Source: Palsa-295 sp963781105 (GTDB lineage: Bacteria; Acidobacteriota; Terriglobia; Acidiferrales; UBA7541). From it: a DNA stretch of 64,000 nucleotides. Positions 1-8,063 of this stretch are shown piece by piece. Where the stretch lies: positions 120,296 through 184,295 of the forward strand of contig CAWAED010000019.1 in NCBI GenBank assembly GCA_963781105.1. The letters are read 5' to 3'. Below the pieces are notes generated by a model. It was not told where the DNA came from. It saw nothing but the letters and a program-made list of their open reading frames with translations, and ran no database searches. Numbering within the stretch: position 1 is the stretch's first letter; each line of letters begins with the position of its first letter. The position numbers and the translations under genes were made by a program.

Positions 1-165
1 CGCGGCTTGACGGCCTGGCTTCCCCTTTCGCTGGGACGGCCGGGTCGGTCCGCCGCCAACTTGTCCGGAGAAGAGTGACTTCGATAGAGAAACGAGGTTA
101 TCGATGGTTGGAAGAATCAGGAGGCGTTCGCATAGAGGGGGCTAGATGGAGAAACGAGGTTGTCG
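1..165. other. Left-edge stretch without a confident gene
   Basis: Frames on the + strand are open into the window edge, but none has recognisable protein character. The notable structure is a near-identical 20-bp sequence at 87-106 and 149-168 (one mismatch). It carries a purine-rich ribosome-binding region and ends in ATG both times. The first ATG (104) opens a 13-codon Arg-rich ORF ending at 145, and the second (166) opens the next gene. Confidence 0.4.
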
Positions 166-411
166 ATGATCAGAAAAACCATCCAGTGGGTTCTCATTAC
201 CGCGTTGCTCTCGGCGGTGACATGGAGCCCCTCCGCAAATTATCAAATACTGCTGCATTTTGTGGTTTGTGCGGGTGCCATCCTGGTGATTCTGGCTTTA
301 GTCTTTATCGAACCCGGAATCGAGACTCATTACGCCGTCAGCAAGCGGGTCACTTTAGGCTGTGAGCGTGGCGGTCCCGGGGCGTCACTAAAAATGCAGC
401 GGAGACGATAA
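166..411 (+). CDS. Small putative inner-membrane protein, unrecognised
   Basis: An 81-residue protein of unknown function. The N-terminal 60 residues hold two hydrophobic stretches (about residues 6-20 and 27-46) consistent with two short membrane segments or a signal plus one segment. The tail is basic. The ATG at 166 is preferred over the in-frame TTG at 160 because GAGG lies about 8 nt upstream. Its TAA stop overlaps the ATG of the next reading frame by one base (TAATG), suggesting translational coupling. No family is recognised, so it could be a spurious ORF, but start site and coupling argue for a real gene. Confidence 0.45.
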   Translation: MIRKTIQWVLITALLSAVTWSPSANYQILLHFVVCAGAILVILALVFIEPGIETHYAVSKRVTLGCERGGPGASLKMQRRR

Positions 412-953
412 TGGCAGACCCGATCAACTCTGGAACTGGCCTGATCGAGGAAAACGCGCTCATGCCAGAATCCTCGCGATTCGAAAGCGAGCCCTGGACG
501 TCTTTCTACATGGCTGGTGAAATCATTCGAGAATCGCGGAATGCGTCTGGAAAACAAAGCCAGTACGCGCGCGAAGGCAACCCGGCTCAGTCGGACAAAG
601 TAATTGATCATTATAATCACGCGCACAACGCCGGCGGTCTGTCGAAGGATAACCTGAATGTGAGCACCGGACTGGTGGGCGCGTCCGAATGCGGCCACTT
701 GATGGAGCTGCAGATGAATATCAAGTCCGAGACGCAAGTTGCCGAGGAAGCGGATTTCGGATTTGGCTCCGCGACCGCCAGCTCGTCGCTTCCCGCCGAG
801 TGGGTCACGGGCAAAACCTCGAGGAGGCACTGGCCATCAAGAACACGGATATCGCCCGCGAGTTCAGCATCCCCGCGTGCAACGCTGCGCGATGCAACAT
901 GGTACTTCGGAACGGTCGGAAGGCCACACTTGGTGGTTAGCCGGGTTTTTTAA
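411..953 (+). pseudogene. Chimeric pseudogene: shortened orphan paralogue plus IscU-like remnant
   Basis: The 180-codon frame is a composite. Residues 1-38 match the N-terminus of the intact gene at 1116-1625 (both share FESEP and a F-Y-x-A-G-E-I motif), but a block of about 23 residues present in the intact copy is missing. From residue 61 (nt 591) it reads as an IscU/NifU N-terminal scaffold starting SDKVIDHYNH. Similarity continues through GLVGASECGH and FGFGSATASSS, and then leaves this frame near nt 818. There, one missing base restores EEALAIKNTDIAREFS in the next frame, open to 940. Two decayed genes appear joined. Confidence 0.65.
591..940 (+). pseudogene. Decayed IscU/NifU-like Fe-S scaffold
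   Basis: IscU proteins assemble [2Fe-2S] clusters on three conserved cysteines. Here the opening SDKVIDHYNH is typical of the family. The first cysteine is present (ECGH), but the following conserved Asp is His. The second cysteine is lost (FGFGS instead of FGCGS). The third sits in RCNMV where HCSM is usual, reached only after a one-base frameshift near nt 818. Together these changes should abolish cluster assembly. It lies inside the composite frame that begins at 411. No isc or suf partner genes are nearby. Confidence 0.7.
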
Positions 954-1115
954 GGAACATCCGGCCTAAGTCCTGCTGGAAGAACTGTTCGTGGAGCCAT
1001 TCCTGCGGCTGTTGTAAAAGCCGCTTAGGCAGGCCAATGCCCCTGTAACGAAAAACCGCCGTGCGGACAATTGCATGAAGGGCGGCAGGTCAGTCTAGGC
1101 GCGAGGAAAACACAG

Positions 1116-1625
1116 ATGCCAGAGACAATCAAAACGGGGACCGTCCTGATCAAGCATGGGGCACTCTTGCCGGACGCGCTGCAGTTCGAAAGTGAACCCT
1201 GTGCGACCGGTTGGAGATTAGTTAAGGATCTCGATGGGTACGAATTGGACCGCAAAATCCACGATGCGGGATGGACCTTCTTCTACCTGGCCGGTGAAAT
1301 CAAGACAACCATCTTCGGTTTTGACGTGCAAAAAACGGTGCGCAGAGCAGTCAAGCGAATCTTGGCGAACCTGAGGCCGCAGAAATTTAACTCGCTGCAA
1401 ATTACGCAAGTAGTCTCGAAACACTTCTTCGGCGTACCTTGCACCCAGGTTTATGCCCACCCCCGGCACGTCCAGAAAAGCATGTTCCTTTTCCGTGACG
1501 AGGACGTTCAGAAGTGGGGGCAAACAAAGATTTCCGGTGACGCGAACCCCAGTGTAGTGCGCGCTAAGGACCAGATACTGTCTCTGGAAAAAGTCATCGC
1601 GCAGCCAGATGTGGCAACGTCCTGA
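1116..1625 (+). CDS. Hypothetical protein, intact paralogue of the 411 fragment
   Basis: A 169-residue soluble protein with no signal peptide or membrane segment. GAGG 9 nt upstream supports the ATG at 1116. The N-terminal third matches the fragment encoded from 411, but here with an added block between FESEP and the F-Y-x-A-G-E-I motif. The C-terminal half has mixed basic and aromatic character. I do not recognise the family. It sits 29 nt upstream of a secreted orphan and 770 nt upstream of groES, all on the same strand, so the group may be one accessory operon, though only proximity supports that. Confidence 0.6.
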   Translation: MPETIKTGTVLIKHGALLPDALQFESEPCATGWRLVKDLDGYELDRKIHDAGWTFFYLAGEIKTTIFGFDVQKTVRRAVKRILANLRPQKFNSLQITQVVSKHFFGVPCTQVYAHPRHVQKSMFLFRDEDVQKWGQTKISGDANPSVVRAKDQILSLEKVIAQPDVATS

Positions 1626-1654
1626 ATCGGCAATCGTTCGAAGGAGATACTCAA

Positions 1655-2329
1655 ATGAAAATAATTCGCAAAGCGGCAATTTCTCTTGCGCTTGTTTTGC
1701 TTACGACTCCCCTGATTTCCGCCCAGGAGCTTTCCAGGTACCGGAAATTTGCGCTGGGAACAAGTCTGGCCGCGCTTTCGAAGCAGATCGGCCAGGACCC
1801 GCACCAGGCAACCCTGATCCACCAGAGCCCCGCAGTGATCCAGGAGTTGCAATACTGGCCGGTGGAAACTTCTTACTCTGCGGTGCCGGCGGAGCCGGTT
1901 TCACAGATTTCATTCAGCTTCTACAATGGGGAGCTGTACCGCATCGCGGTTACCTATGACCAGAACGCCATCGAAGGCATGACCGAGGACGACATGGTGC
2001 GAGCCGTCTCCGCCCGGTATGGAACTGGGACGAGGCTTTATCCTGAGATCGACCTTCCTACTCACGATCCGTACATGTCGCCGGAGAAAATCGTCGCCCG
2101 CTGGGAAGACCCGCAGAGCTCGGTGGTCCTTTTTCGTGCCAACAGTTCGGATTCTTTCGGCCTCGTGGTGTTTTCCAAACGGCTGGATGCTGAGGCGGAG
2201 GCTGCCATCGCTGAATCCGTGAAATTGGACGAGGAACAGGCACCTCAGAAGGAAATCGACCGCCAGCAAAAGGTAGCCGATGACCTTGATATAGCCCGGC
2301 TCAAAAACATGAAAACCTTTCGACCTTAG
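1655..2329 (+). CDS. Secreted hypothetical protein
   Basis: A 224-residue protein with a clear Sec signal peptide: MKIIRK, a hydrophobic core, and predicted cleavage after ISAQ near residue 24. A strong AAGGAG lies 9 nt before the ATG. The mature part is mixed alpha/beta, including a region reading YNGELYRIAVTYD, typical of small periplasmic domains that follow a substrate or ligand. The last 40 residues are charged and probably helical (EEQAPQKEIDRQQK). No family is recognised. It lies 65 nt upstream of groES on the same strand. Confidence 0.7.
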   Translation: MKIIRKAAISLALVLLTTPLISAQELSRYRKFALGTSLAALSKQIGQDPHQATLIHQSPAVIQELQYWPVETSYSAVPAEPVSQISFSFYNGELYRIAVTYDQNAIEGMTEDDMVRAVSARYGTGTRLYPEIDLPTHDPYMSPEKIVARWEDPQSSVVLFRANSSDSFGLVVFSKRLDAEAEAAIAESVKLDEEQAPQKEIDRQQKVADDLDIARLKNMKTFRP

Positions 2330-2394
2330 TATGGGTTCAGGCCATCACGATCTGACTTTGAACTTTTCAAAATGACTCAACGGAGGCTAAAGAA

Positions 2395-2715
2395 ATGGCT
2401 GCGAATGTGACCCCACTTCACGACCGCATATTGGTAACAAGACTGGAAGCAAAAGAAGTCGGGAAATCCGGCATCATCATTCCCGACACTGCCAAGGAGA
2501 AACCGCAAGAGGGAGAAGTGGTGGCGGTCGGCCCCGGGAAAATCGAGAAAGGTCGGCGAGTGCCGATTGATGTAAAGGTGGGAGATCGGATTTTGTTTGG
2601 CAAGTATACGGGGAGCGATATCAACATCGGCGATCAGGAATACCTGATCCTCCGTGAAGAAGAAATCCTCGCGAAATTTAGCATGGTCGCAAAAGCGGCA
2701 GGCGGTAAAAAGTAG
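2395..2715 (+). CDS. groES: Co-chaperonin GroES
   Basis: GroES forms the seven-subunit lid of the GroEL folding chamber in the cytoplasm. The 106-residue protein shows the family pattern PLHDRILV at the N-terminus, a mobile-loop region around residues 20-35 (KSGIIIPDTAKEKP), EGEVVAVGPG, and the C-terminal EEEILA. It is slightly longer than the usual 95-97 residues because of a short AAGGKK tail. GGAGG precedes the ATG. groEL follows after 63 nt with its own ribosome-binding site. No CIRCE inverted repeat is visible upstream, so HrcA control is not supported here. Confidence 0.97.
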   Translation: MAANVTPLHDRILVTRLEAKEVGKSGIIIPDTAKEKPQEGEVVAVGPGKIEKGRRVPIDVKVGDRILFGKYTGSDINIGDQEYLILREEEILAKFSMVAKAAGGKK

Positions 2716-2778
2716 GTCCCCGGCTGAGATCGTTTGCTCCGGGCAGAAACGTGCATTCACCCAGGAGGGTGAAATCCA

Positions 2779-4407
2779 ATGGCAAAACAAATTGTAACGG
2801 GCGCAAGCTCACGTCAAGCTATTTTGCGAGGCGTCAATATTCTGGCCGATGCAGTCAAGATCACGCTGGGCCCGAAAGGGCGCAACGCCGTGATCGAGAA
2901 GAAGTTTGGCGCGCCGATCATAACCAAGGACGGTGTAACTGTCGCGAAGGAAATCGAGCTGCTAGACCCGCTGGAAAACATGGGCGCGCAGATGGTGAAA
3001 GAAGTTGCTGCGAAGACTTCCGACGTTGCCGGCGACGGCACCACAACGGCGACCGTGCTGGCTCAGGCCATCTTTCGCGAAGGTGTAAGGACTCTAGCGG
3101 CCGGTGCGAACCCAATGGCGATGAAGCGCGGCATCGAAAAGGCCGTTGCAGTGGCCGTCGAGGAAATCAAGAAATTACAAAGGGACGTGAAGGGTGACAT
3201 GATCGTTCAAGTCGGAACGATCAGCGCCAACAACGATAAGCACATCGGCGAAATCATCGCCGAAGCCATGAAGAAGGTCGGCAAAGACGGTGTCATCACC
3301 GTCGAAGAATCGAAGACCATGGAGACCACGCTCGAAGTGGTCGAAGGAATGCAGTTCGATCGCGGATATCTCTCCCCCTACTTCGTCACGGCTCCCGAGC
3401 GCATGGAGTGCGTTCTCGAAGACGTCTATATCCTGATTCACGAAAAGAAGGTGAGCTCCCTGCGAGAGCTGTTGCCGCTGCTCGAACAGACTACCAAGAT
3501 GAGCAAACCCTTGTTGATTATCTCGGAAGACGTCGAGGGCGAGGCTCTGGCGACACTTGTTGTGAACAAGCTCCGGGGAACTCTGCAGTGCGTTGCGGTA
3601 AAAGCTCCGGGCTTCGGCGACCGCCGCAAAGCAATGCTAGAAGACATTGCGGTTCTGACTGGCGGAAAGGCCATCAGCGAAGATCTCGGCATCAAGCTCG
3701 AGAACGTTAAGTTCGAAGAGCTCGGGCACGCCAAGAAGGTGACCATCGACAAGGACAACACCACGATTATTGCGGGGGCTGGCAAAGCCGTGGAGATACA
3801 GGCTCGTATTAGGCAGCTTCGTGCACAGATCGAAGACGCCACCTCCGACTATGACAAAGAAAAGCTCCAGGAACGCCTGGCCAAGCTGGTTGGTGGCGTA
3901 GCAGTGATCAAGGTGGGTGCGGCGACTGAGACAGAGCTCAAGGAGAAGAAAGCTCGCGTCGAGGACGCCATGCACGCCACTCGCGCGGCTGTCGAAGAAG
4001 GAATCGTCCCCGGAGGCGGCGTGGCGCTGCTTCGCTGCATCCCGGCGCTTGAGAAGCTCAAATTGCACGAAGATGAGGCCATTGGCGTCAACATTGTCAA
4101 GCGAGCTCTTGAGGAGCCTTGCCGCCAAATTGCCCAGAACGCTGGGCACGAAGGAGCGGTCATCGTTGATCGTGTGCGGGATTCGAAGGAAGAGAATTTC
4201 GGATTCAACGCAGAGAGTGGCGAGTTCGGCGACATGATAAAAGCAGGCGTAATTGATCCAGCCAAGGTCACTCGCCTCGCGCTGCAGAACGCCGCGTCGA
4301 TCGTCGCGCTAATGCTGACCACTGAGGTTTTGATCGCCGACATCAAGGACGACGAGCAAACGGCTGCGGTGGGAGCAGGACATGGCGGCATGGGCGGAAT
4401 GTACTAA
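2779..4407 (+). CDS. groEL: Chaperonin GroEL
   Basis: A 542-residue ATP-dependent chaperonin subunit of full length. Visible hallmarks are KITLGPKGRN at the start of the ATP site, GDGTTTATVL with the catalytic Asp near residue 86, the apical-domain GFGDRRKAML, VEEGIVPGGG, and the C-terminal GGMGGMY, a short version of the GGM tail. GGAGG precedes the ATG. Substitutions at the N-terminus (GASSRQAILRG instead of the common GEESRQAI) and the orphan-gene context suggest a secondary groESL copy. That can only be tested against the rest of the genome. Confidence 0.97.
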   Translation: MAKQIVTGASSRQAILRGVNILADAVKITLGPKGRNAVIEKKFGAPIITKDGVTVAKEIELLDPLENMGAQMVKEVAAKTSDVAGDGTTTATVLAQAIFREGVRTLAAGANPMAMKRGIEKAVAVAVEEIKKLQRDVKGDMIVQVGTISANNDKHIGEIIAEAMKKVGKDGVITVEESKTMETTLEVVEGMQFDRGYLSPYFVTAPERMECVLEDVYILIHEKKVSSLRELLPLLEQTTKMSKPLLIISEDVEGEALATLVVNKLRGTLQCVAVKAPGFGDRRKAMLEDIAVLTGGKAISEDLGIKLENVKFEELGHAKKVTIDKDNTTIIAGAGKAVEIQARIRQLRAQIEDATSDYDKEKLQERLAKLVGGVAVIKVGAATETELKEKKARVEDAMHATRAAVEEGIVPGGGVALLRCIPALEKLKLHEDEAIGVNIVKRALEEPCRQIAQNAGHEGAVIVDRVRDSKEENFGFNAESGEFGDMIKAGVIDPAKVTRLALQNAASIVALMLTTEVLIADIKDDEQTAAVGAGHGGMGGMY

Positions 4408-4416
4408 GAAAATTAA

Positions 4417-4433
4417 GCTGCTTTGGAGGCAGC
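4417..4433 (+). terminator. Weak hairpin after groEL
   Basis: GCTGC and GCAGC arms with a 7-nt loop lie 9 nt after the groEL stop. There is no T-tract, so termination is only possible, not shown. Confidence 0.25.
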
Positions 4434-4560
4434 GCCCCTTCCGCGGCTCCACTCAAGGAATAATGCTGTCGGGTGTGGCTATAGTTGTGGCGGAATGAAT
4501 GCGTGAAACAGTAAGCGCAATCCGCATGCCTGTCGCGCGCGCGGCGCGCTAATTTGCACT

Positions 4561-5043
4561 GTGTCCGGCAGTGCATGGATGTTTTGGGCCGCAGCGTTCG
4601 CCCCGGCTGCACGAAACGCTTCGTTGGCGCTTGTCACCGTGATGACGGTCTTAATCGGCGGACCGGCGGTGATGCATGTTCGAACAGTTCGGCGTTATGC
4701 GGACTCCGTCGCCGACCGAGAACGATGGGCGTCTATCGCCCCTCTGTTTTGGATCGACACGGCTGCTGAATGGGTGTTGAGTGCGGGCGCAGTGATCGTA
4801 ATGGTGCACTTCCGCCGTTACTCGCTGATACCCCAGTTCCTGGGAGTCATTATCGGACTGCATTTTCTCCCTCTCGCGAGGCTATTGAGAGCGCCTCGTT
4901 ATTACATTATGGGCACGGCTATGATTTTGTGCACGCTCGCTTCGGTTCTGATTCCCGAGGGCGAGATTCGCAACGTACTAGCGTGCGCAGGGATTGGTCT
5001 CCCGATGTGGTTCACCGCCGTGGTGATCCGGTCCCACGATTAG
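4561..5043 (+). CDS. Orphan multi-pass membrane protein
   Basis: A 160-residue protein with about five hydrophobic segments (near residues 20-38, 58-78, 85-105, 113-130 and 138-153) separated by short Arg-rich loops. The pattern suits a small integral membrane protein. The reading frame is open upstream only to 4507. GTG at 4561 or ATG at 4579 are the possible starts, and neither has a good ribosome-binding site. The segment reading GLHFLPLARL resembles small membrane proteins of unknown function seen in several phyla. I cannot name the family with confidence. Confidence 0.6.
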   Translation: MSGSAWMFWAAAFAPAARNASLALVTVMTVLIGGPAVMHVRTVRRYADSVADRERWASIAPLFWIDTAAEWVLSAGAVIVMVHFRRYSLIPQFLGVIIGLHFLPLARLLRAPRYYIMGTAMILCTLASVLIPEGEIRNVLACAGIGLPMWFTAVVIRSHD

Positions 5044-5531
5044 AGCTATCTCTGTCCCGCCTGTCAAAAGATGAAAAGGCTAGGGCAAACTGTGCACGTC
5101 ACGTTTGGGAATGCAGCCTGCGCCCCATGTTTTCAGTAGATTCGTCCGTAGAGTCACCCCACAAAACTGTGCCCAAACTGTGTCCAAAATTATTTCGGGG
5201 TTGCCACAATTACCGTAATTGACATTCAATGCGTGTTGCCACCGCTTGTGTTTCAGTAACTTACAGAAGGCCGGGAGATGGGAAAGTCGTCCGGAGAATC
5301 CGGCTTACAGGCTCACCCGCTAAAACTTCCGCTGGGTGATGTACGGGCCGCTCAGCTATCGGCTGTGCGTGAACTGCAAAACCAGTACTTCAGCGGCTGA
5401 AGCCGTTCTGACTTTGAGATGCTCGTGCCGTAGCTGAAGCTACGGCCTACAAAGATTCCTTCGCGGTACAGCCTCGATAGACCCGGCCTGCAAAGATTGT
5501 AATCTTCTGACACCGGATCCAGTCCGGCTAC
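5044..5531. other. Gene-free repeat-bearing region
   Basis: No credible coding frame. It contains an 11-bp tandem repeat with one mismatch at 5164-5185, two TGAA-loop hairpins at 5392-5446, a repeated GGCCTRCAAAGATT at 5444-5457 and 5485-5498, and a 14-nt palindrome at 5493-5506. It lies between the end of the orphan membrane gene and the 3' end of glpK. Confidence 0.6.
5392..5446. repeat. REP-like pair of hairpins with TGAA loops
   Basis: The first hairpin, at 5392-5407, has AGCGGC/GCCGTT arms. The second, at 5427-5446, has a perfect 8-bp stem GCCGTAGC/GCTACGGC. Both close on TGAA and are separated by an AT-richer spacer. Paired palindromes with GCTGAAGC cores are a repeat style I associate with acidobacterial intergenic DNA. 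Membership in a dispersed family is inferred. Confidence 0.55.
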
Positions 5532-7031
5532 TTATGCCACCCAATCGAAGCTGCGGCTTACCGCTTTCTTCCACGATTTGAAGAGCGATTCACGCTGATT
5601 TTCGTCCATTTGGGGATTCCAGGTGCGGTCTACCGCCCAATTGGCGCGGAGATCTTTGGTGTCGGTGTAGAAGCCGGTGGCCAGGCCCGCGGCGTAGGCT
5701 GCGCCTAACGCTGTCGTTTCCTTCACTGCTGGTCGCACTACCGGGATGTTCAGAATGTCCGCCTGGAATTGCATCAGAAGATTATTTTCAACCATGCCGC
5801 CGTCGGTGCGCAGGACGGCGATGGGAATCGCCGAATCTTTTTGCATGGCTTCGACCACTTCGCGCGTTTGAAACGCCGTGGCTTCGAGCGCGGCGCGGGC
5901 GATGTGAGCTTTATTGCTGTGGCGCGTGAGGCCGGCGATTACGCCGCGCGCGGACGTCTTCCAGTAGGGAGCGTAAAGGCCGGAGAACGCGGGGACGAAG
6001 TAGACGCCGCCGTTGTCGGCGACGGTGGCGGCGAGCGCTTCGATGTCCGAGCTGCGCTGTATGATTCCGAGGTTATCGCGCAGCCATTGAACCAGCGCGC
6101 CGGTGATGGCGATGCTGCCTTCGAGAGCATAACGCGCGGGCTCGGCGCCAAATTTGTAGGCTACGGTGGTGATTAAGCCAAATTTTGAGAAGACCGCGGA
6201 TTCGCCGGTATTCATCAACAGGAAACTTCCCGTGCCGTAGGTATTTTTGGCTTCTCCGGGAGCGAAGCAGGTCTGCCCGACGAGTGCGGCTTGTTGATCG
6301 CCGATGATACCTGCGATAGGAACGCCTTCGATCGCGGGGAGCTGAACTCTGCCGAAGATTTCACCGCTGGAGGCGATACGCGGGAGAATCGTCGCGGGAA
6401 TGCCAAATATTTCGAGAATTTCGGGATCCCACGCGAGAGCCTCGAGGTCCATCAACTGCGTGCGGCTGGCGTTGGTTGCATCGGTCGCGTGGATTCCGCC
6501 GGCTGCACCGCCCGTGAGACGCCGGAGAAGAAACGTGTCCACGGTGCCGAATAAAAGCTGGCCCGCTTCGGCCTTTGCGCGCGCGCCTTGCACGTTATTG
6601 AGAATCCAGCGAAGTTTCAGAGCGCTGAAATAGGTTGCGAGAGGCAAGCCGGTTTTGCGGCGGAAGCGATCCTGGCCGCCTTCGCGCGCAAATTCAGCGA
6701 CGGCATCCTCGACGCGCGTATCCTGCCAGACGATCGCGTTGTAAACGGGCTCACCGGTGCGGCGATCCCAGGCGAGGGTGGTTTCGCGCTGGTTGGTGAT
6801 GCCGATGGCAACGAGATCGCTGGGGCGCAGATTCTTCGCTTGTATGGCTTCGCTGATGACTTGCTGCGTGCGAAGCCAGATTTCGTCGGGATCGTGTTCG
6901 ACCCAGCCGGGTTGCGGATAAATCTGCTGATGTTCGCGTTGCGCTGAGGAAACGATTCGTCCGGAGCGATCGAAGACGATGAAGCGCGTGCTGGTGGTGC
7001 CTTGGTCGAGCGCGCCAACGTACGCCGGCAT
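5532..7031 (-). CDS. glpK: Glycerol kinase
   Basis: Phosphorylates glycerol to glycerol-3-phosphate with ATP in the cytoplasm, the entry step of glycerol use and a source of phospholipid backbone. The 499-residue protein is full length for the FGGY family. It begins with the phosphate-binding ALDQGTTSTR, then carries GWVEHDP, TNQRET, WQDTR, GDQQAALVGQ, YGTGSFLLMNTG and the C-terminal DGGM and TALGAAYAAGLA segments. It is the second gene of a leftward pair, 33 nt downstream of a dienelactone hydrolase. No glycerol facilitator or glycerol-3-phosphate dehydrogenase is adjacent. Confidence 0.96.
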   Translation of the reverse strand: MPAYVGALDQGTTSTRFIVFDRSGRIVSSAQREHQQIYPQPGWVEHDPDEIWLRTQQVISEAIQAKNLRPSDLVAIGITNQRETTLAWDRRTGEPVYNAIVWQDTRVEDAVAEFAREGGQDRFRRKTGLPLATYFSALKLRWILNNVQGARAKAEAGQLLFGTVDTFLLRRLTGGAAGGIHATDATNASRTQLMDLEALAWDPEILEIFGIPATILPRIASSGEIFGRVQLPAIEGVPIAGIIGDQQAALVGQTCFAPGEAKNTYGTGSFLLMNTGESAVFSKFGLITTVAYKFGAEPARYALEGSIAITGALVQWLRDNLGIIQRSSDIEALAATVADNGGVYFVPAFSGLYAPYWKTSARGVIAGLTRHSNKAHIARAALEATAFQTREVVEAMQKDSAIPIAVLRTDGGMVENNLLMQFQADILNIPVVRPAVKETTALGAAYAAGLATGFYTDTKDLRANWAVDRTWNPQMDENQRESLFKSWKKAVSRSFDWVA

Positions 7032-7064
7032 CCGGTTTCCTCGGTCTTGGGTCTGTGGCGCTGT

Positions 7065-7808
7065 TTAACGAATGCGCGCGCGCCTGTGCGGCTCTCGAAC
7101 GTGCAAGTGCAGGAAGGATTCCGTCAGGTTCCAGGCGAGGCTGGCCGCGCCGGGATGATATGACGGGCCGACATCACGGAAGAACGCATGATTGGCTTCC
7201 GAGAATTCCACGTTGACGTACGGTTTTCCGAGGCGCTTGCATTCGTCCACGATCGCGCGAATCTGATCCCGCCCGATGTGCTTATCCTGGCCGCCCCAGA
7301 AAAACAAAATAGGCGCGTGAAGTTCCGCGACGTGCGGCAGAAGCGAGGGAGCGATGCCGCCTCCGTAGAAGGAAATGGCCGCTTGCAGCGGCACTTTGGC
7401 GCAAGCGAGAAACGAAACGCGGCCGCCCATGCAAAATCCGACGCTGGCGATGCGATCGGTGTGGACGCCGGAATCCTTTGCCAACCATTCGAAGGCGGAT
7501 TTAATGTCGAGGACCAACTGCTCGGTGGTGATCGCCTGCGCATGACGCATCCCGGCAGGAAAGTCGTCATAGGAGATTTCAAGGCCGGGCGCAGCTGTGC
7601 GATGGAAAAGTTCAGGCGCGATGGCGACGAGTCCGGCTTTCGCGAAGCGCTCGGTGACATCGCGGATATGGGCGTTGACGCCAAAGATTTCCTGGAAAAC
7701 GAGAATTGCTGGGTATTTTCCAGGGTTTGCGGGGCGAGCGACGTAGGCGTCCATGGTCGAACCGTCCGCCACTGGCAGAGTTGTCTTCTGGGTCGAGATT
7801 TCCGCCAC
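7065..7808 (-). CDS. Dienelactone hydrolase family protein
   Basis: A cytoplasmic alpha/beta hydrolase of the carboxymethylenebutenolidase family, 247 residues from the GTG at 7808. That start is preferred over the ATG at 7871 because GGAGGG lies about 7 nt upstream and the family begins near this point. The family elements are FQEIFGVN after strand 3, the nucleophile elbow GFCMGG with Cys as nucleophile, an Asp in GGQDKH and the His in ANHAFF, giving a Cys-Asp-His triad. The true substrate cannot be told from sequence. It precedes glpK by 33 nt and is probably co-transcribed with it. Confidence 0.9.
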   Translation of the reverse strand: MAEISTQKTTLPVADGSTMDAYVARPANPGKYPAILVFQEIFGVNAHIRDVTERFAKAGLVAIAPELFHRTAAPGLEISYDDFPAGMRHAQAITTEQLVLDIKSAFEWLAKDSGVHTDRIASVGFCMGGRVSFLACAKVPLQAAISFYGGGIAPSLLPHVAELHAPILFFWGGQDKHIGRDQIRAIVDECKRLGKPYVNVEFSEANHAFFRDVGPSYHPGAASLAWNLTESFLHLHVREPHRRARIR

Positions 7809-8063
7809 GCTGGGCCCTCCGGCAAGCAAGTTACCGGAAAGAAAACTACCATAATGGCGGGGGCGGGACATACCAAATAGGATTCGCTGGTCTCGCGAGG
7901 CAGCTTGCGGCTTATGATGAAAGCCCTAAGGCGACTTGGCCGGCGCGGAGAACGGTGCTGTGACCGTCGCGTGACGATTTGTGGTTAGGATATGCGGTGC
8001 CGAACTGCGCGAGTCGAATGCCGCGCCCACGGCATCCAACGCCGCATAAGGGGAGGCTTCACT

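Noticed and set aside
2330..2394. CIRCE operator for groESL
   Set aside because: No TTAGCACTC-N9-GAGTGCTAA pattern, even allowing several mismatches.
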